A DNA stretch of 64,000 nucleotides. Origin: Lotus japonicus (taxonomy: Eukaryota > Streptophyta > Magnoliopsida > Fabales > Fabaceae). The stretch covers positions 12,549,648 to 12,613,647 of the forward strand of contig NC_080045.1 in the NCBI RefSeq assembly GCF_012489685.1, written 5' to 3'. Shown here one piece after another: positions 34,215-46,600 of this stretch. The position numbers were made by a program, and so were the translations under genes. How positions within the stretch are numbered: position 1 is the first letter of the stretch; each line of letters begins with the position of its first letter. The notes beneath the pieces are model-generated. The model ran no database searches. It saw nothing but the letters and a program-made list of their open reading frames with translations, and had not been told where the DNA came from.

Positions 34215-34395
34215 AGGCAAATGTTTTTTTTCGGTTACAAGGAGGGAGGAGCCCCTTTATAGGTAACTGTTAGTTGTTAGTAATGCTAGTAAATTAGTCT
34301 CTCCTCAGGATTTAAACCGTGAATCTTTCACCATTCATTTCATCAAACTCTTATGTCTGCTACCTCTTACCACTTGAGTTAAGTATGTGAGTATC
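34215..34395 (-). mobile_element. tRNA-derived SINE, copy A
   Basis: On the minus strand: a box A-like AACTCAAGTGGTAAGAGG, a box B-like GGTTTAAATCCTG about 60 bases later, then a tail ending in CCGAAAAAAAA. Internal pol III boxes and an A-rich end define a tRNA-derived SINE. Related heads occur at 34800-34925, 40235-40345 and about 9985-10065. Confidence 0.6.
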
Positions 34396-34799
34396 TAACT
34401 ATATTAGATATTTATTTAAAATTTAAAATAAAACATTTTGTTGAATTTTTTTAGAGATTTGGAAACATGACCGATTCAGGCCGGATCAATAACATCGGTT
34501 TTGCCTCGGTTCTTAACTAGTTCTGAAATCTACCGGTTTTCTTTACTACTATATGAGTTATAAATGAAAAATATTAACTCTTAGTTCGAACCGCAAAATA
34601 TTTTGATCCATAACTCTTTCACTCTTTTTTTTTCCTTCTGATCCTCTATGCTGGGAGGTTTTTTTATTCCGATATCTATTACCATTGTCATAGTTATCGT
34701 AGAAGCATGTGGAGCGATGAACAATTGGAGCTTACGGAGGATGAGGGGAGCGTAGTTCAAGTCACTAAAGAGAATGAAGGAAATGAGATACACGAGACT

Positions 34800-34925
34800 G
34801 CCTTTTTTTAGTACATCGGAAAGATAAATTGCACCCTCCTTCAGGAATTGATTTCTGGACATCCCCTACCCAACTCATATGTCTCCTAGCTCTTACTACA
34901 TAAGCTATCATTCGAGGACACGAGA
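34800..34925 (-). mobile_element. tRNA-derived SINE, copy B (partial)
   Basis: Minus strand: GATAGCTTATGTAGTAAGAGC (box A-like), GACATATGAGTTGGG, then a degenerate box B (CAATTCCTG) and GCAATTTATC. Same family as the copy at 40235-40345. Confidence 0.55.
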
Positions 34926-35789
34926 CTGATCTGTTAGGCTTAATTATTAAAATCTAACGTAACACAATAATAAAATAAATTTCTATATCAATTATATTTA
35001 TTTAAATAGATTAACGTGTTAGATTTAAAAGACTTTCTAAATGATTTGATACTAGTTTTTTTAACTAAATAGAATTTTGAAAAAAAAATGTCTTTAATTT
35101 TTTTGCTTTTTTATTTAACTCATGTATACATATCAATGTAGACTATATCATATGCCCCTGAAGGAAATGACTTATTTCCACCCTAATTTGAGTCTATCAT
35201 ATATCTTGTTCTAACTAAAGAGGTTGCTTACTCATAAGAATGGTTCTCAAATGAAAAAAAAAGTGACCTTATCATTTAAGTCATCTATGTTGTCTCTTAC
35301 CTCAATTAAAAAAAAAATCTATGTTGAGCCAGATTAGTCACGTGAGACCCCTTTTCTCCGTGGAGACTGGTGGCCAAAAGGAAAAAAAATTATTATTTTG
35401 CTCACTCTTATTCCACCTACGTGCTCCAATCACATCTATTCTAATTTTATTCTTCACTGCAGGTTAAGGAAATCCGTGGATGAGGAAGGTTTACAAATAA
35501 AATAGGCTACGACCTTGTGTTCTCATACGGAAATGCTTTTATTTATAGAGTGTAATTATTGGAACGTTGAGATATATTGTACCATTGTGATCTGGTATGT
35601 GTACTTGATTAAAAAATTCTGAACATAAAGATGTTTAATGAATCATATTGGATTGTAAGTTGAAATAGTCAAATTGTAAATTAGTTATTGGGAAATAACC
35701 CTTTGAACCTCCCCAAGGTTTACTTTATCCCTACATCTTTCTATTTTGGGTAAAAAGAAGGTTCACTTATATACAAAAAAAAAATAATT
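34926..35789. other. AT-rich intergenic DNA
   Basis: Nothing recognised; only short chance frames. Confidence 0.4.
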
Positions 35790-36775
35790 TTTTTGTAAAA
35801 AGCAAAAGACTACTACTAAAAGAGCTTGAGATAGAACAAACACGAATCCTAGGGTTAACTATAAAAGGATGCTAAATACCCACCAACGCTAAAGATAATT
35901 AACCCCAAACAAGTAAGATAAAACGTCAAACCAAGGATCGAGGTACAACCCTTACGGAAGACAAAAAAGATTTATACAAAACTCCGAAACCAATAATCAA
36001 CGTGATATATAGAGAAATCCTGACACCACATAAAAAAGATAACCCAAAAGGAAACAGAAAACAAGGTCAAAGGTCACTGAACAATCAATCACACAAGAAA
36101 CCTAAGACAATATAACAACCCTCTATGAATTACTCTATAATATGAGGTAGAAAGCCTTTAGATGGTCTGCTAAACTTGTAATGTGTTCCTCATCAAAGAT
36201 AGCACCAAGCCGCTTGACAAGCATCCAAGCTCTCCTTGCTCTTGTCAAAGCACCAATGGTTCCTAGGCCTCAAGAAGAATAAGAGAAGACTCCTTGGTCG
36301 GAGTTAGCTCCTAAGCCTCCGGTTCCCATACATCTTCTTCTAACCACTTTCGTAGGACGACCTCTCTTCCTAGGCACCACCGCCACTAAAACACCCAAAG
36401 ACTCCAAACCACCTCTGCCACCAAGACCCGGCGAAGGAGCCATAGGAGCCCCAAGAGGTGCCTCAGTAGGGGTCTGACACACTAAATAACGATAATCAGC
36501 TAGCAAAGCCTCTTCTTCCAAAACAAGATGCAGCACCAAGGTTGAAACTAGATCAATAATCGACCCTTGGTCTGCCACCTCCGCTCCCCAACCTGTGCCC
36601 CAACACCCTTGTCCAGCAAAACTTCAACAAGATCACCATCCATGGGCAGGATTTTCAAAAATATAGCCTCAACCGGGATCCTAGACACCAAAACATAATC
36701 TCTAGCAGAAAGAGAGATCATTCTCTCCTCATCCTTAGATAAGGGCATCAAAAGATCACTCTTAAAATGAATCAC
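35790..36775 (-). mobile_element. Retroelement ORF relic with an AT-hook-like motif (LINE ORF1-like)
   Basis: Two overlapping minus-strand frames, 36548-36775 and 36270-36578, encode text such as LSARDYVLVSRIPVEAI and PRKRGRPTKVVRR. The RGRP core is an AT-hook found near the end of some LINE ORF1 proteins. A third frame (36120-36260) continues with TRARRAWMLVKRLGAIFDEE and stops. The shifts show decay. It might instead derive from a host gene; the retroelement reading is an inference. Confidence 0.35.
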
Positions 36776-37777
36776 ATTTTATACAATTTTAAAATTACTT
36801 TTTAACCCTTAATCCAAATCAAGTGTGGTTTTATATTTAGAACAGATTTTCAAATTCAAAAGGACAGTAGGTGCATAATTTATTTACTAGGAAAACAGAA
36901 CATGTCACATAGCCACAATGCAGGAATGTTTTGTAATTGCAATCTGTGTTGCTGCAGAAAAAATGACAAAGCAAAATCAAATATCACTTTGCTAATCGGT
37001 TGATCTATCATTTCCCTCTTCGCAGAATTTGATAAATAAGTTATGGTAAACAATAACAATAGACTAGACACTCCAATATCCTACGTATTAAGTTCACAAA
37101 TAAATCAATTATATCACATGACTAATAAGAATAACCAAACAAGCTATAAAGGGGTTATTCTTTAATTTTGAAAAAAGTAGAAACTAAAACCTGACAGCAC
37201 AAGGAGAAGGATATGTTAGTGAAACAGACACATAGCCAAGAATGGGGTAAGTCTTCAAATTGCAGTTTCTGATACTGAACAAAATGCAGAACAAATCAAC
37301 TACCGGGTGGGTGGTTTGCTATCATTTGTTCTGTCATTTCAGTTGATCAAAATGTTCTGTCCCTTAATTGCATCTCATTCCTGTGTCTCATCTCCCTTAA
37401 TTTCAGGGAAAGGAGACACAAGATGAGACAGAAGGCTTTCATTCCATTTCCCACGAATCAAGTCTAAAATCTCCTTTGTCAATGAAAATAATAACAATAG
37501 TAATCAATGCTATGTAACCAAGGAGACTAAAACCCCTCCCTAAGAAATTCAATAACCAGTAGACAACCAAACTGATGAGTTAGTCATGAAATAAATTTGT
37601 CCATGATATATTTGCTAGAGTACTATTTTATGTGGCCAAGGATTTCAATCAGTAGCAGTGTAGCACATAGGGTAGAACTAGAAAGATTAAATTTAACATA
37701 ACTATAGAGGCCACAAACGAGAAAAAAAATTTGAGTATAATTTAACACCATAGAACATTAAGTGAGTAAAAAAGTAT
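36776..37777. other. Intergenic DNA and probable 3' UTR of the S1FA gene
   Basis: No independent gene. The part next to 37777 should include the S1FA 3' UTR (minus strand). About 37270-37480 has a TCTGTC/CATCTC-rich text of unknown origin. Confidence 0.4.
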
Positions 37778-39369
37778 CTACTCTCCAGGTGCAGAGATGC
37801 CTTGCTTCAGCTTCTCCTTCTTCATCTTCTTCTTTGAGATCGGCTTCTTTTTTCTAGGAGGGAGGGTCTTCTGTGCATATATGTAGAGTACATAATTTCC
37901 AACAAGAAATACCAACACTAACCCAGCAACAACAAGGAGGACAATTAATCCTGGGTTGATCCCTTTTGAACCAGAATCGTTAATCCCATTTCCCTATGTG
38001 TAACAAAAACAAGACACTTCCATAAGGCCACATCATACAACACTCAATAACAACAATATACAGGCAAAACAAAAAAAAAAAATCCAACAGCAATATTGTC
38101 AAAACTCAAAAGTCACTCAAGCATATGATAAAATATACATTACAGTTTTCTTCAAAGGTGAACCTCTGTTTATTGCAATCAAGGAATGATAACAGGAGAA
38201 GGTGAACTTATATGGCCTGGACCGCCTGGTTAAGATATAACTTTTTCTTTTGAAGTAAATCCCCATTTTTCTCCTAATGTTAATAGGATTTTTCACATTA
38301 GTCCCTAAGTTAAAGAAATACAAATAAAAGGTCCTCTTATTAGCATTTTATCAATAACATTTGCCCTTAGCTGGGACTAATCTGACAGATAGGAAACAAG
38401 TCACACTTTTCATATATGGACTAATATGAAAATTCATGTCCAAATTGGGAATAAAAATTAAGGTATACTCTTATTTTGTTTTAAGAAAGAATGTCCATCA
38501 TAAAACTATTTTACGATTGCACTAGCTTGAGATTTGCGAGAACAGTTTGCGAAATTGAAATATTTGAAGAGGCTACTTAGATGCTCAAAGTGTGCTCATA
38601 AAACCACAAGCTGTTTCAGAGTTTATCAGAAATGAATACTTCCCCCAATCTTAATGGTAAGGTAAACTCAAATTGAAGTAAATTATAAGTTACAAGGCTC
38701 AAAACAAAGTCACACAAATAGCTCAAGTCAAATTTTCAAACACTAAGAATACTAGACGCTTGTTCTGAATATCATTTACCTTACCCTACTTTAAAAATAC
38801 AAACTGGTCTTAATCATATCTTATTGGGTGAAACGTTGAATGTTAATACTCGAAACTCGAATGTCGTCTCAATTCAAAAAAGAATTTCATGCATCCAAGG
38901 GAAATGCTACTCTTATATATGTATGAGTATGAGTATGACCCATTTCGTGCAGATCAGAGACATAAAAATTTCAAATCATCAGAGCCATTTCCATCCTATT
39001 CAAACAGCAAGGGTTGTGACATTTTCTGGTCTATATTCATCATAGTACTAGCACCTAAAGCATTGATGGAATGAACAAATACAAATTTCTAAAACGCCAA
39101 ACACCCATAACCTCAAACAATCAGATAATCATGCCATTAGAGAACGATAAAAATGCCCAATACAATAGAAAGGGAAAAATCCATTTTCTTGAACAATTAA
39201 AACTAGAAAAACTAAAAGGGTCAGCGAAATAGCAAATGAATCTAAGGATCTGAGCTTCAAAGACATGATTTCGATTTAGAATCAACTTGATCCGTGATTA
39301 AAACAAAAATAAAGGAAGAAAATGAGAGAGAAAGCTGAAATGGAGATAACGTACCACGTCGTCAGCCAT
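37778..39369 (-). CDS. S1FA: S1FA-type DNA-binding protein
   Basis: Two coding exons, 39369-39355 (MADDV) and 37993-37778, joined in phase 0 across a 1.36-kb GT-AG intron, give 76 residues. S1FA proteins are very small plant nuclear proteins, first described as binding the S1F negative element of a plastid ribosomal protein gene promoter. Exon 2 holds the family hallmark: a hydrophobic stretch [20 protein letters not shown], then [19 protein letters not shown], and a basic tail [13 protein letters not shown] ending SAPGE. The basic tail would serve as nuclear signal and DNA contact; the hydrophobic part could instead span a membrane, and the family's true location is debated. The promoter is short: a CT/GA tract and a hAT MITE lie within 170-740 bases upstream. 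Confidence 0.95.
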
Positions 39370-39477
39370 GGATGGAGGAGATCTAAGGTGAGGAAGGTGG
39401 GTGTTTGTTTGCGCGTAACGGAGACTTGTGTTCTCTCTCGACAAGGTCTCAGAAATCAGACAGGTTTATTAAAACGT

Positions 39478-39480
<3 letters not shown>

Positions 39481-39508
<28 letters not shown>
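39481..39508. repeat. (CT)14 microsatellite in the S1FA leader or promoter
   Basis: Uninterrupted CT dinucleotides, about 110 bases upstream of the S1FA start codon; (GA)n on the gene strand. GA tracts near plant transcription starts can bind BPC/GAGA-type factors. Confidence 0.97.
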
Positions 39509-39510
<2 letters not shown>

Positions 39511-39538
39511 AAAAAAAAACAATTTCACTTCTTCCTAA

Positions 39539-40109
39539 TAGAGGTGTAAGCGGGTATGGTCCGATCCGCGAATCTGATCAAACCGATCCGAACCGAACAC
39601 ATTATGGTGGGTTGGATTAGATCATTAGTTCGATTTAGATTTTTTTTACTGAATCCGATCACCAATGGTTCGGATATCAGATTTAGGGATTGAAAAACCG
39701 ATCAATTCGAACCAACCCAATGAATTAAGAATTTTTTTTACATTAAGCTCAAACACTTTCACCTCATTACATTACATATTTATATTTGTATTAGAGATGT
39801 TAGTTTTATTTAGATTATATGGATTATGTATTTATCGAATGTTCTGTTCTTTAAAAATGTTGGATTTTTCTATATTTTTTATAATTTTTCACATTTTTAG
39901 AATAATTTTCATGCATATTTTCGAATAATTTTTTTTCATTGCAAACCCGACCATCCGAACCGAACCAATCCGATTGACATTGGGTTGGTTTGGTTCGGGT
40001 TTAGAAGTAAAAATAATGAAATCCGAACCAACCCAAACCTAACATGTTTAATTGGTTCGGACATTTAAACACCCTAAATCCGAACCAATCTGGTCTGATT
40101 ACACCCCTA
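39539..40109. mobile_element. hAT-type MITE, copy 2, exact 8-bp target duplication, in the S1FA promoter
   Basis: A 571-bp relative of 10469-11036 in the same orientation. Starts TAGAGGTGTAAGCGGG, ends CTGATTACACCCCTA, flanked by CTTCCTAA on both sides (39531-39538 and 40110-40117). Its left edge is 170 bases upstream of the S1FA start codon. Confidence 0.94.
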
Positions 40110-40234
40110 CTTCCTAATCAATTTTTTAGTGTGTGTTTGTTTTGTAATTTGGGTTAAATATTTTGGTCTTTTTTTTTTACATCGAAAAACTTAAATATTT
40201 CGGTTTCTGATTAATACACGCGAATTTTTTTATG

Positions 40235-40345
40235 TTGGTGCATTTGAAAGATAAATTGTATATGTAAGAGATTAATCTCTGGACCTCCTACCCCAACTCA
40301 TATGTCTTCTAACTCTTACCACTGAAGCTATCATTTGAGGACATA
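40235..40345 (-). mobile_element. tRNA-derived SINE, copy C (partial)
   Basis: Minus strand: GATAGCTTCAGTGGTAAGAG (box A-like), GACATATGAGTTGGGGTAGG, AGGTCCAGAGATTAATCTC and CAATTTATCTTTC. Same family as the copies at 34.3 and 34.9 kb. Confidence 0.55.
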
Positions 40346-40658
40346 CACACGAAACTAAAATGATTTTTGAAAATTCATATTTATTTTTCATTGGAATGGA
40401 ATTTTTTGTCCGATTTAAATTAGTTATTCTTACGTCTTAAAATATAGTTGACATATGTTTTTCTAAGTCATCCTTCCATGTGGCAATTCTAATCAGATAT
40501 AGTTTCTCTAAAGTGAATTTCTTTTCCTTTCTAGTATGGATTTCTATTTTTATAGTCGCCGATGGTTTCCCTCCACCCACCGCCTCTTTCGACTGATCTG
40601 AATGAGTTGTAAATTTGGAGTTGTTATATAAAAAGGGAAAAAACTCCATCGCTCAAAA

Positions 40659-40861
40659 ATAATGACGGATTTAGAAATTTGGAGTTGTGGGGACAATACA
40701 CACGTACATATAAATATGTAGTGGAGGCAAATAGTATTTAAAGAATAAAGAAAGTAATCTTTTTATAAGACAAATAATACAGACAACGCATAGTATTAAG
40801 AAAACATAAAAAAGTTGGTGGGGAAAATTTCCCTCGTACCCTATAGAGTGGATCCGACATT
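40659..40861. mobile_element. Short hAT-like MITE
   Basis: Left AATGACGGATTTAG and right, complementary strand, AATGTCGGATCCA. Flanks GCTCAAAA (40651-40658) and GCTCTAAA (40862-40869) form an 8-bp duplication with one mismatch. 203 bp, AT-rich centre, no coding. Confidence 0.5.
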
Positions 40862-40869
40862 GCTCTAAA

Positions 40870-41283
40870 AGTCAACTTGGTTCATTATCGTTAATTTAGA
40901 GGCTTTGTATGATTTTTAGTATGTTAGTTACTTGTTTCAACATGAGTGTGCATGCTCTTATCTTAATGTTTTATTTGTTTGCACCATATCACTCCTTGTG
41001 ATTTAATCTCACTAGTGTCATTGAACAACCTTTGGATATTAATCCAAGTAACATTGATAAAAAAAAAACCTATTTATCAAACCATATATATTAATTCCCA
41101 GTTGACTGAGTTCACTATATAGTGCATGCAAATTAAACATACATACTTGGCTAGCCTCTACCATTTAGTACATTGACCGGGGTGAGAGACGTAGCTACTC
41201 GTTGTGGAAATATTTTAAGACTAAAAGAAAGTTTAAACATGCATATATGCATGCATTCGCGCACCAAAATGGTTTGCTATTAT
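40870..41283. other. Downstream region of the peroxidase gene
   Basis: Non-coding; the part close to 41283 should be peroxidase 3' UTR on the minus strand. Confidence 0.5.
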
Positions 41284-44057
41284 TTAATTGGCATTGACAT
41301 AGCGACAATCCTTTCTGATTTCTCCTTGGTCACCAGTTATAGGATTATTCTCTGATAACAAGATAATGGCCCTTGAGAACTGTTGGTGGAAGTATTCATT
41401 GTCCGCCGCCATTTTTATGACATACGGTGAGGTTATTGGGTCAGTGGCGAGTTCCTCATCTACAGTGAGAAGGCCCTTGTGTTGCAAGATGTTCTTGTAG
41501 TAGTTGTTGTCAATGATCATGGGGGTTATCTGATCATTCCTCGAATATTGGACAACTTTTGGATCGGGATTTGGTGTCGGGCATCGACGTTTCAGGTACT
41601 CAGCTTGTGCAAGGTCCATCGTTTTGTCCACATCAGGATAGAGCCTCTGCACCATATTCGTACAGTGAACTCTTCCCACTGAGTGTGCTCCTGATAAATC
41701 AATAACAAGTGGTATATTAGTGGCAGTTGATGCTAATTAGAAAAGATAAAATTTATATGACTGACGGTACGAATTGAATTCTAGACCACTTAATTATGCA
41801 TAGAAATTCTAATACCATGTCAAACAATTAATTATCCGAAAAATTTAAGTTATTAGATAAAGACACATGAGTGATTATATTTCTAACTGATTCAATTTCA
41901 TATTAGTGGCTTATGTGGGGTGTAATCATAACATCAACAACAAAGTAGAGTGTTTTTGTCTTGGTTTCTGCCTAGATGGTTAGGCATGTTTCCACACATT
42001 GGTTAAGAGAGTAATCATTTCAGGTAATGTAATGAAAGACGCTTAATTACATGTTGATGTTTGACTTTGAGAAAATATGTTAATGGTGGAAGGGCTTTCA
42101 ATTGAATTGTAACAGATCATATATGTCAAGAAGATAAATTGATTATACCTAGAAGAGCGACTGTGGCTTCAACATCAATGCCAATGGATTGAAAACGAGA
42201 GAGCACTAAGGATATGGAGTCATTGTGGTTGGGAATGAAATCTTCCACCACCGTTGCATAGCTTTCTTTGCTATCCCTTCGCCCTGTCTTCATCTCAATA
42301 CTTGGACCTCCCAACTGCATTAATCACCAACATCCATATATATACCAGTTGACCCAAAAAACAATAATCCATATTAAATATCAATCTATTTCAATTTCAT
42401 TCACCAAAAAGAATTGTACTTTCTTATTTTATGAAGCTCTCAAAACTAAATAATTTTAGATAATTTAAATTGCATTCCATCCATCAAATTAATCATTCTC
42501 TATGTTTAATACGTACATATGCCTTTTACATGAGGTCATGTTGGCAAATACTCAGATTTTGGTGAGGCAAAATTTCCCATGTTTGTTTTTCAATTCACAA
42601 AACTTAAATGTGAGACATTTCTTAAGAAAAATCAACCATGCATCATGTGGGCTTATCACCTATATTTAAGAACTAATTTGATTAACATTCTCAATTTAGA
42701 TATGATTACTTACCGATTATAAGGGCAATTCTATGGTGGATCATGTTAAAAACTGGTCCACTTATAAACCATGTTTTTACAACTAATATTCAGTACATGT
42801 TATTTATAATATACTCCGTATTACTTACAACTAATTTGCAAAAGGACCCTTTTTAATTTGTGAATTTAATATAATCGATATTATATCTTTAGTATTAATT
42901 TTATTCGATCTAGACTTACCATGACAATGCCATCTCTAGCTGAAAGAGCAACAATGTCAGCACATGACACAGTCAAGGGGCATTCTTCCTCAACAGCAGC
43001 TTTGATGGTGTTCACGAACTTGAAGTTCCTCATCCCAAAACTTCTCCCCGACGTCTGCTCCGACACAACCCCGCGCACGGTTGTTAAAAGTAGCGATGCA
43101 TCACATGACTGCATGAGAAGAGGAACCCACATATATTTTGTTAACTTTTCACTGAAGACATGTCATTTATCTTTCTTGGATATGCTATGTGTGAGTGTAT
43201 ATAATCACTTACCTTGACTATGCAATCATGGAAGAGATTCCTAACCCATGAAACTGCGGTGTTTCCGTGCTCGTTATATAGCTTGATCACTTGTTGCTTG
43301 ATGATCTCTTCTGCTTTTGGACAGCTTTGGGAGTAGTAGTTCAGCTGAAGTTGGCTTTTGCCTATACAAATAATATATGATATTATAGAAGATCAATATA
43401 TAAGAAGTGCACCTTCAAGCCTATAGCAATACAATTATTTCCTAACAAATGTGTATTCCGTTGATAATATTCGTTGAAAATCGTGATGTCAACTTACAAG
43501 ACACCAAATATTATTTTAAACTGAAAATCAAACATTTACAAACTAATCGATAGTTATTTCTTTGCAAATTAAATAGAGTATGTTTGGAAAAACATTTAAC
43601 TCATATTAACACATATTAATTCTCACAAAATAAAAATGGAAAAATGCGTATTTTGATGCAAAATGTTCTATTAACCTTTTTTTTTTCTTAAGTTTGGCTA
43701 ATAGAAGCATGCTTAGTTCGTAAGATTTTAGAGTGTACATAGTACTCTATAAGGAGGTTTTATGCGAAAAACATTCCTTTAGGAGCATGAAGTTCCCTCT
43801 CCATTGTTTTTTTTTTAAATAATGTTTTTATTATTTTTAACCCAATTTTAATACAAACGAACACTTAGACTTAGTCTGTGTGATCACACAGTTTATTTTA
43901 ATGGTGACATGAGAATCCTCACATAATTGTCACAAGTCTACAAAACACTAGAAAAAGTAAACAGAGTGTAAGTAGATACTTAATACGTACCCAAATTAAA
44001 ATGTGAGAGAAGCAATAGAAGGAGGAAACAAATATTAGAACAATGGTTAGCCGCCAT
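41284..44057 (-). CDS. PER21: Class III secretory peroxidase, peroxidase 21-like
   Basis: Five exons (44057-43991, 43361-43213, 43108-42920, 42314-42149, 41690-41284), all GT-AG and in phase, give 325 residues, a normal class III length. These haem enzymes oxidise phenolics with hydrogen peroxide in the cell wall or vacuole. A signal peptide (MAANHCSNICFLLLLLLSHF) precedes the mature QLQLNYYSQSCP. The distal haem site is WVRNLFHDC (Arg and His), followed by SCDASLLL calcium-site residues. The proximal haem ligand is in LLGAHSVGRVHC, and GRRDS is present. Eight Cys pair as in the family. WVRNLFHDC, FIPNHNDS and SENNPITG agree closely with Arabidopsis peroxidase 21 as I know it, rather than the bulk RLHFHDC type. 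A TATA box lies 76 bases upstream. Confidence 0.96.
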
Positions 44058-44132
44058 ATCTCTCACTCTAAGGTACTCGAAAGTAATTAATGTGACTCTT
44101 GAACTGTGATATCGTGAGAGGATTTAGGAAGC

Positions 44133-44140
44133 CTTATATA
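44133..44140 (-). promoter_or_regulatory. TATA box of the peroxidase gene
   Basis: TATATAAG on the minus strand, 76 bases before the start codon, with an AC-rich leader between. A suitable distance for a plant pol II promoter. Confidence 0.7.
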
Positions 44141-44483
44141 GAGCTATAGCTGTATTCATTCGTGCACTACTCAATTAGGTTAATGGGGGTTGGAAGAGTA
44201 GAACTGAAGACTCTGCCTCTCCACTAAGCAACTTTCTTTGACCTTCAACCCACGCTTGTGGTTGTGAACCCACTTAATTAGAGGCAACACCACCACTGCA
44301 TGCAACCACTTGCTTATATAATTATTGGATTGTGTATGGAACATTAATATATACACTACATCAGTCTCAAAAGGAGATTATTTATTGTCAAAATTGATTA
44401 TTGTAAAAAAGAAAAATCCTTGTGATGGAAAAATAAGTTAAAGAGACCAGCGTTCTGGCAATTCATCCTAACTCAACAACTTA
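44141..44483. promoter_or_regulatory. Upstream region of the peroxidase gene
   Basis: Non-coding DNA between the TATA box and a PIF MITE. It probably contains the proximal promoter; no element can be assigned with confidence. Confidence 0.4.
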
Positions 44484-44888
44484 GGGGGCGTTTGTTAGAG
44501 GTTTTAGAAAATGATACCCAGGAATCTTAATCCTAGGAATATTTTGATGGAAATGTTATTCCCGGGCATCTTCTTAAAAAAGTGTTTGGTTAATAAATTT
44601 CATTCCCGGGTATGTTCTTAATAATTTCTTAATTAAAATATTTAAAAATATAAAATTTGAAGTAAAAAGAAAAGTTAGTGGGAAATAACTTCCATTCCCA
44701 TGGGAATGTAAGATACCCATCCTTGAACTTGGGAATGAAGTTTGGAGAAAAACAATGTAAATAGCATACCTGAGAATCTTTAATACCCGGGAATAATTTT
44801 TCTGAAACTTGTACCAAACATGGGAATGTTACATTCCCAACCTTACTTACCCGGGAATGTTTAAAGTTCCCTTCTACCAAACGCCCCC
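44484..44888. mobile_element. PIF/Harbinger MITE upstream of the peroxidase gene
   Basis: A 405-bp element with GGGGGCGTTTG at both ends as an inverted repeat, flanked by TTA on both sides (44481-44483 and 44889-44891). The interior repeats GGGAATG and CCCGGGAAT motifs in both orientations. Confidence 0.9.
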
Positions 44889-44891
44889 TTA

Positions 44892-46600
44892 AGGTAATTG
44901 CCACAGCCCACAATGCATATTAAGTGCTAAAGAGATATAAGAATAGAAAATTATATCCATAAGTACAGAGTGATGGAGAAATACTAGCCTCTCAAATTGG
45001 AATACCATGTCATTCCTCATTCGTATTAGTGGGGTTATATTCACACAGAAACTACTACACTACTTACCAACCACATAAAGCATCTATTCATCTAATTGTA
45101 TTTAAACCATGTAAGAGGAAAGACGATGGCATTTGTTCGGCGATTGTTACTTTTACTTTTAGGCTCACAAAACTCTGTTTAGGATTTTGAGCTATGATAT
45201 GAGTATTTATGGTACTGGAAGATTTCTAGGGACTGAATGCTTTGATCCTTGAAAAAACATAAGGTCCATCACTATAGGAACATCTTGATGAGATTTAAGA
45301 TAGGCCCATTGAAGAGAAAGGGGAGAAGGTTTGGAAGGACTCCAAGGCCCAATGACAAAATATTAGAATACATCCATCAAAATTAAAATTAACAAACAAA
45401 ATTTTAAACATGTAGATAGTGGATAGTTTATCCTTCTAAAGTTTTAGGTCACTTAAAATCCGTAACCTACATCATTAGACAATGATTAAGCTTATAACAT
45501 AAGACAATAGTTCCTTTTAAAACCTACATAGGAGAGTGATGAATTTTCGTGAAGAATATATTTCTCATATCTGCTAATTCTTTTACTTTATGATTGGATT
45601 TTTTGGGGCAGAATTTGACAATAATTAAGCCATGGTGTACAACTTTCATATGTGCAGATATGATCAATTGTCCCTCTGCATTTGCCTTCAGCATTCCTAC
45701 ATATAGACAGGAGTAATTGTCCCTTACATTTCCCCACAATATTCTACATGTAGATATGATGGTTGCTCTCTCTAGCTCATTGAGTGTAGCAGCCAGAGTT
45801 TAGATACCTTAATAGCTTATCAACAAGGTTTATAAAACATCAATAAGGTGTTAGCATTTTCGATTCTTATACTGCACTTGAAAAAGAACATTTACTATGC
45901 ACACAATCAGGCCAAAAAGGAGTAAACTCTCATATGTGCTTTCCAATGAGCAGTTAAGATAAGAGCAGTGAAACCAATACAACAAAAGCCTTATCCCACT
46001 AAGAACAATGAAACAAATAATTGAAGTAAATTGAACATACCAGCGAAAAAATCACACAATAACTAACCTAGAAAGATATTAGATTTTGAAGGGAAAATAG
46101 AAAGAAAAAAAAAAAGACGATGTCGAATGAGCTTTGCATAAAGAGCAAAACTGAGTTTTTTTTTAAGTTTATCAGAAAAGTTACAGGGTGAATGTATTGG
46201 GTAGGTATTAGGTATTAGTTATAAGCCAATGAAGAGCAAATATGACAAAATCCCAACTAAAGTATTATTAGATTACTAGGACCAGAAATAATAATAATAA
46301 AAATACAGATTCAGTGTCTTTCACATATGATTTAACATTAAGATTCATGTTTAGTTTCAGATTTCTCTGCAATCCAGATATAAAAAAATACCCTTACAAA
46401 ATGACGAGTTATAAATGAACACCAGAACGAACAACTGGCTAATGTAACCATATAAGAAATATGATTTCAAAATAGCAAGTTTTTAAGGTTAATGTTTACA
46501 ACAACAGATGATAGACTTCAACACTGCAAACACTTATATTGACAACATCAGATGCAGAATTTCAATCTTAATCCCTAAACATACCTAACTATAGTTGATA
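44892..46600. other. Intergenic DNA and Aurora kinase 3' region
   Basis: No gene was recognised. About 45600-45760 contains loosely repeated text (CATATGTGCAGATATGAT, ACATGTAGATATGAT). The part next to 46600 should hold the 3' UTR of the kinase on the minus strand. Confidence 0.4.

Noticed and set aside
39322..39620. Plus-strand ORFs over the S1FA first exon and CT tract
   Set aside because: SLSLSL translation of the microsatellite; antisense to the S1FA start.
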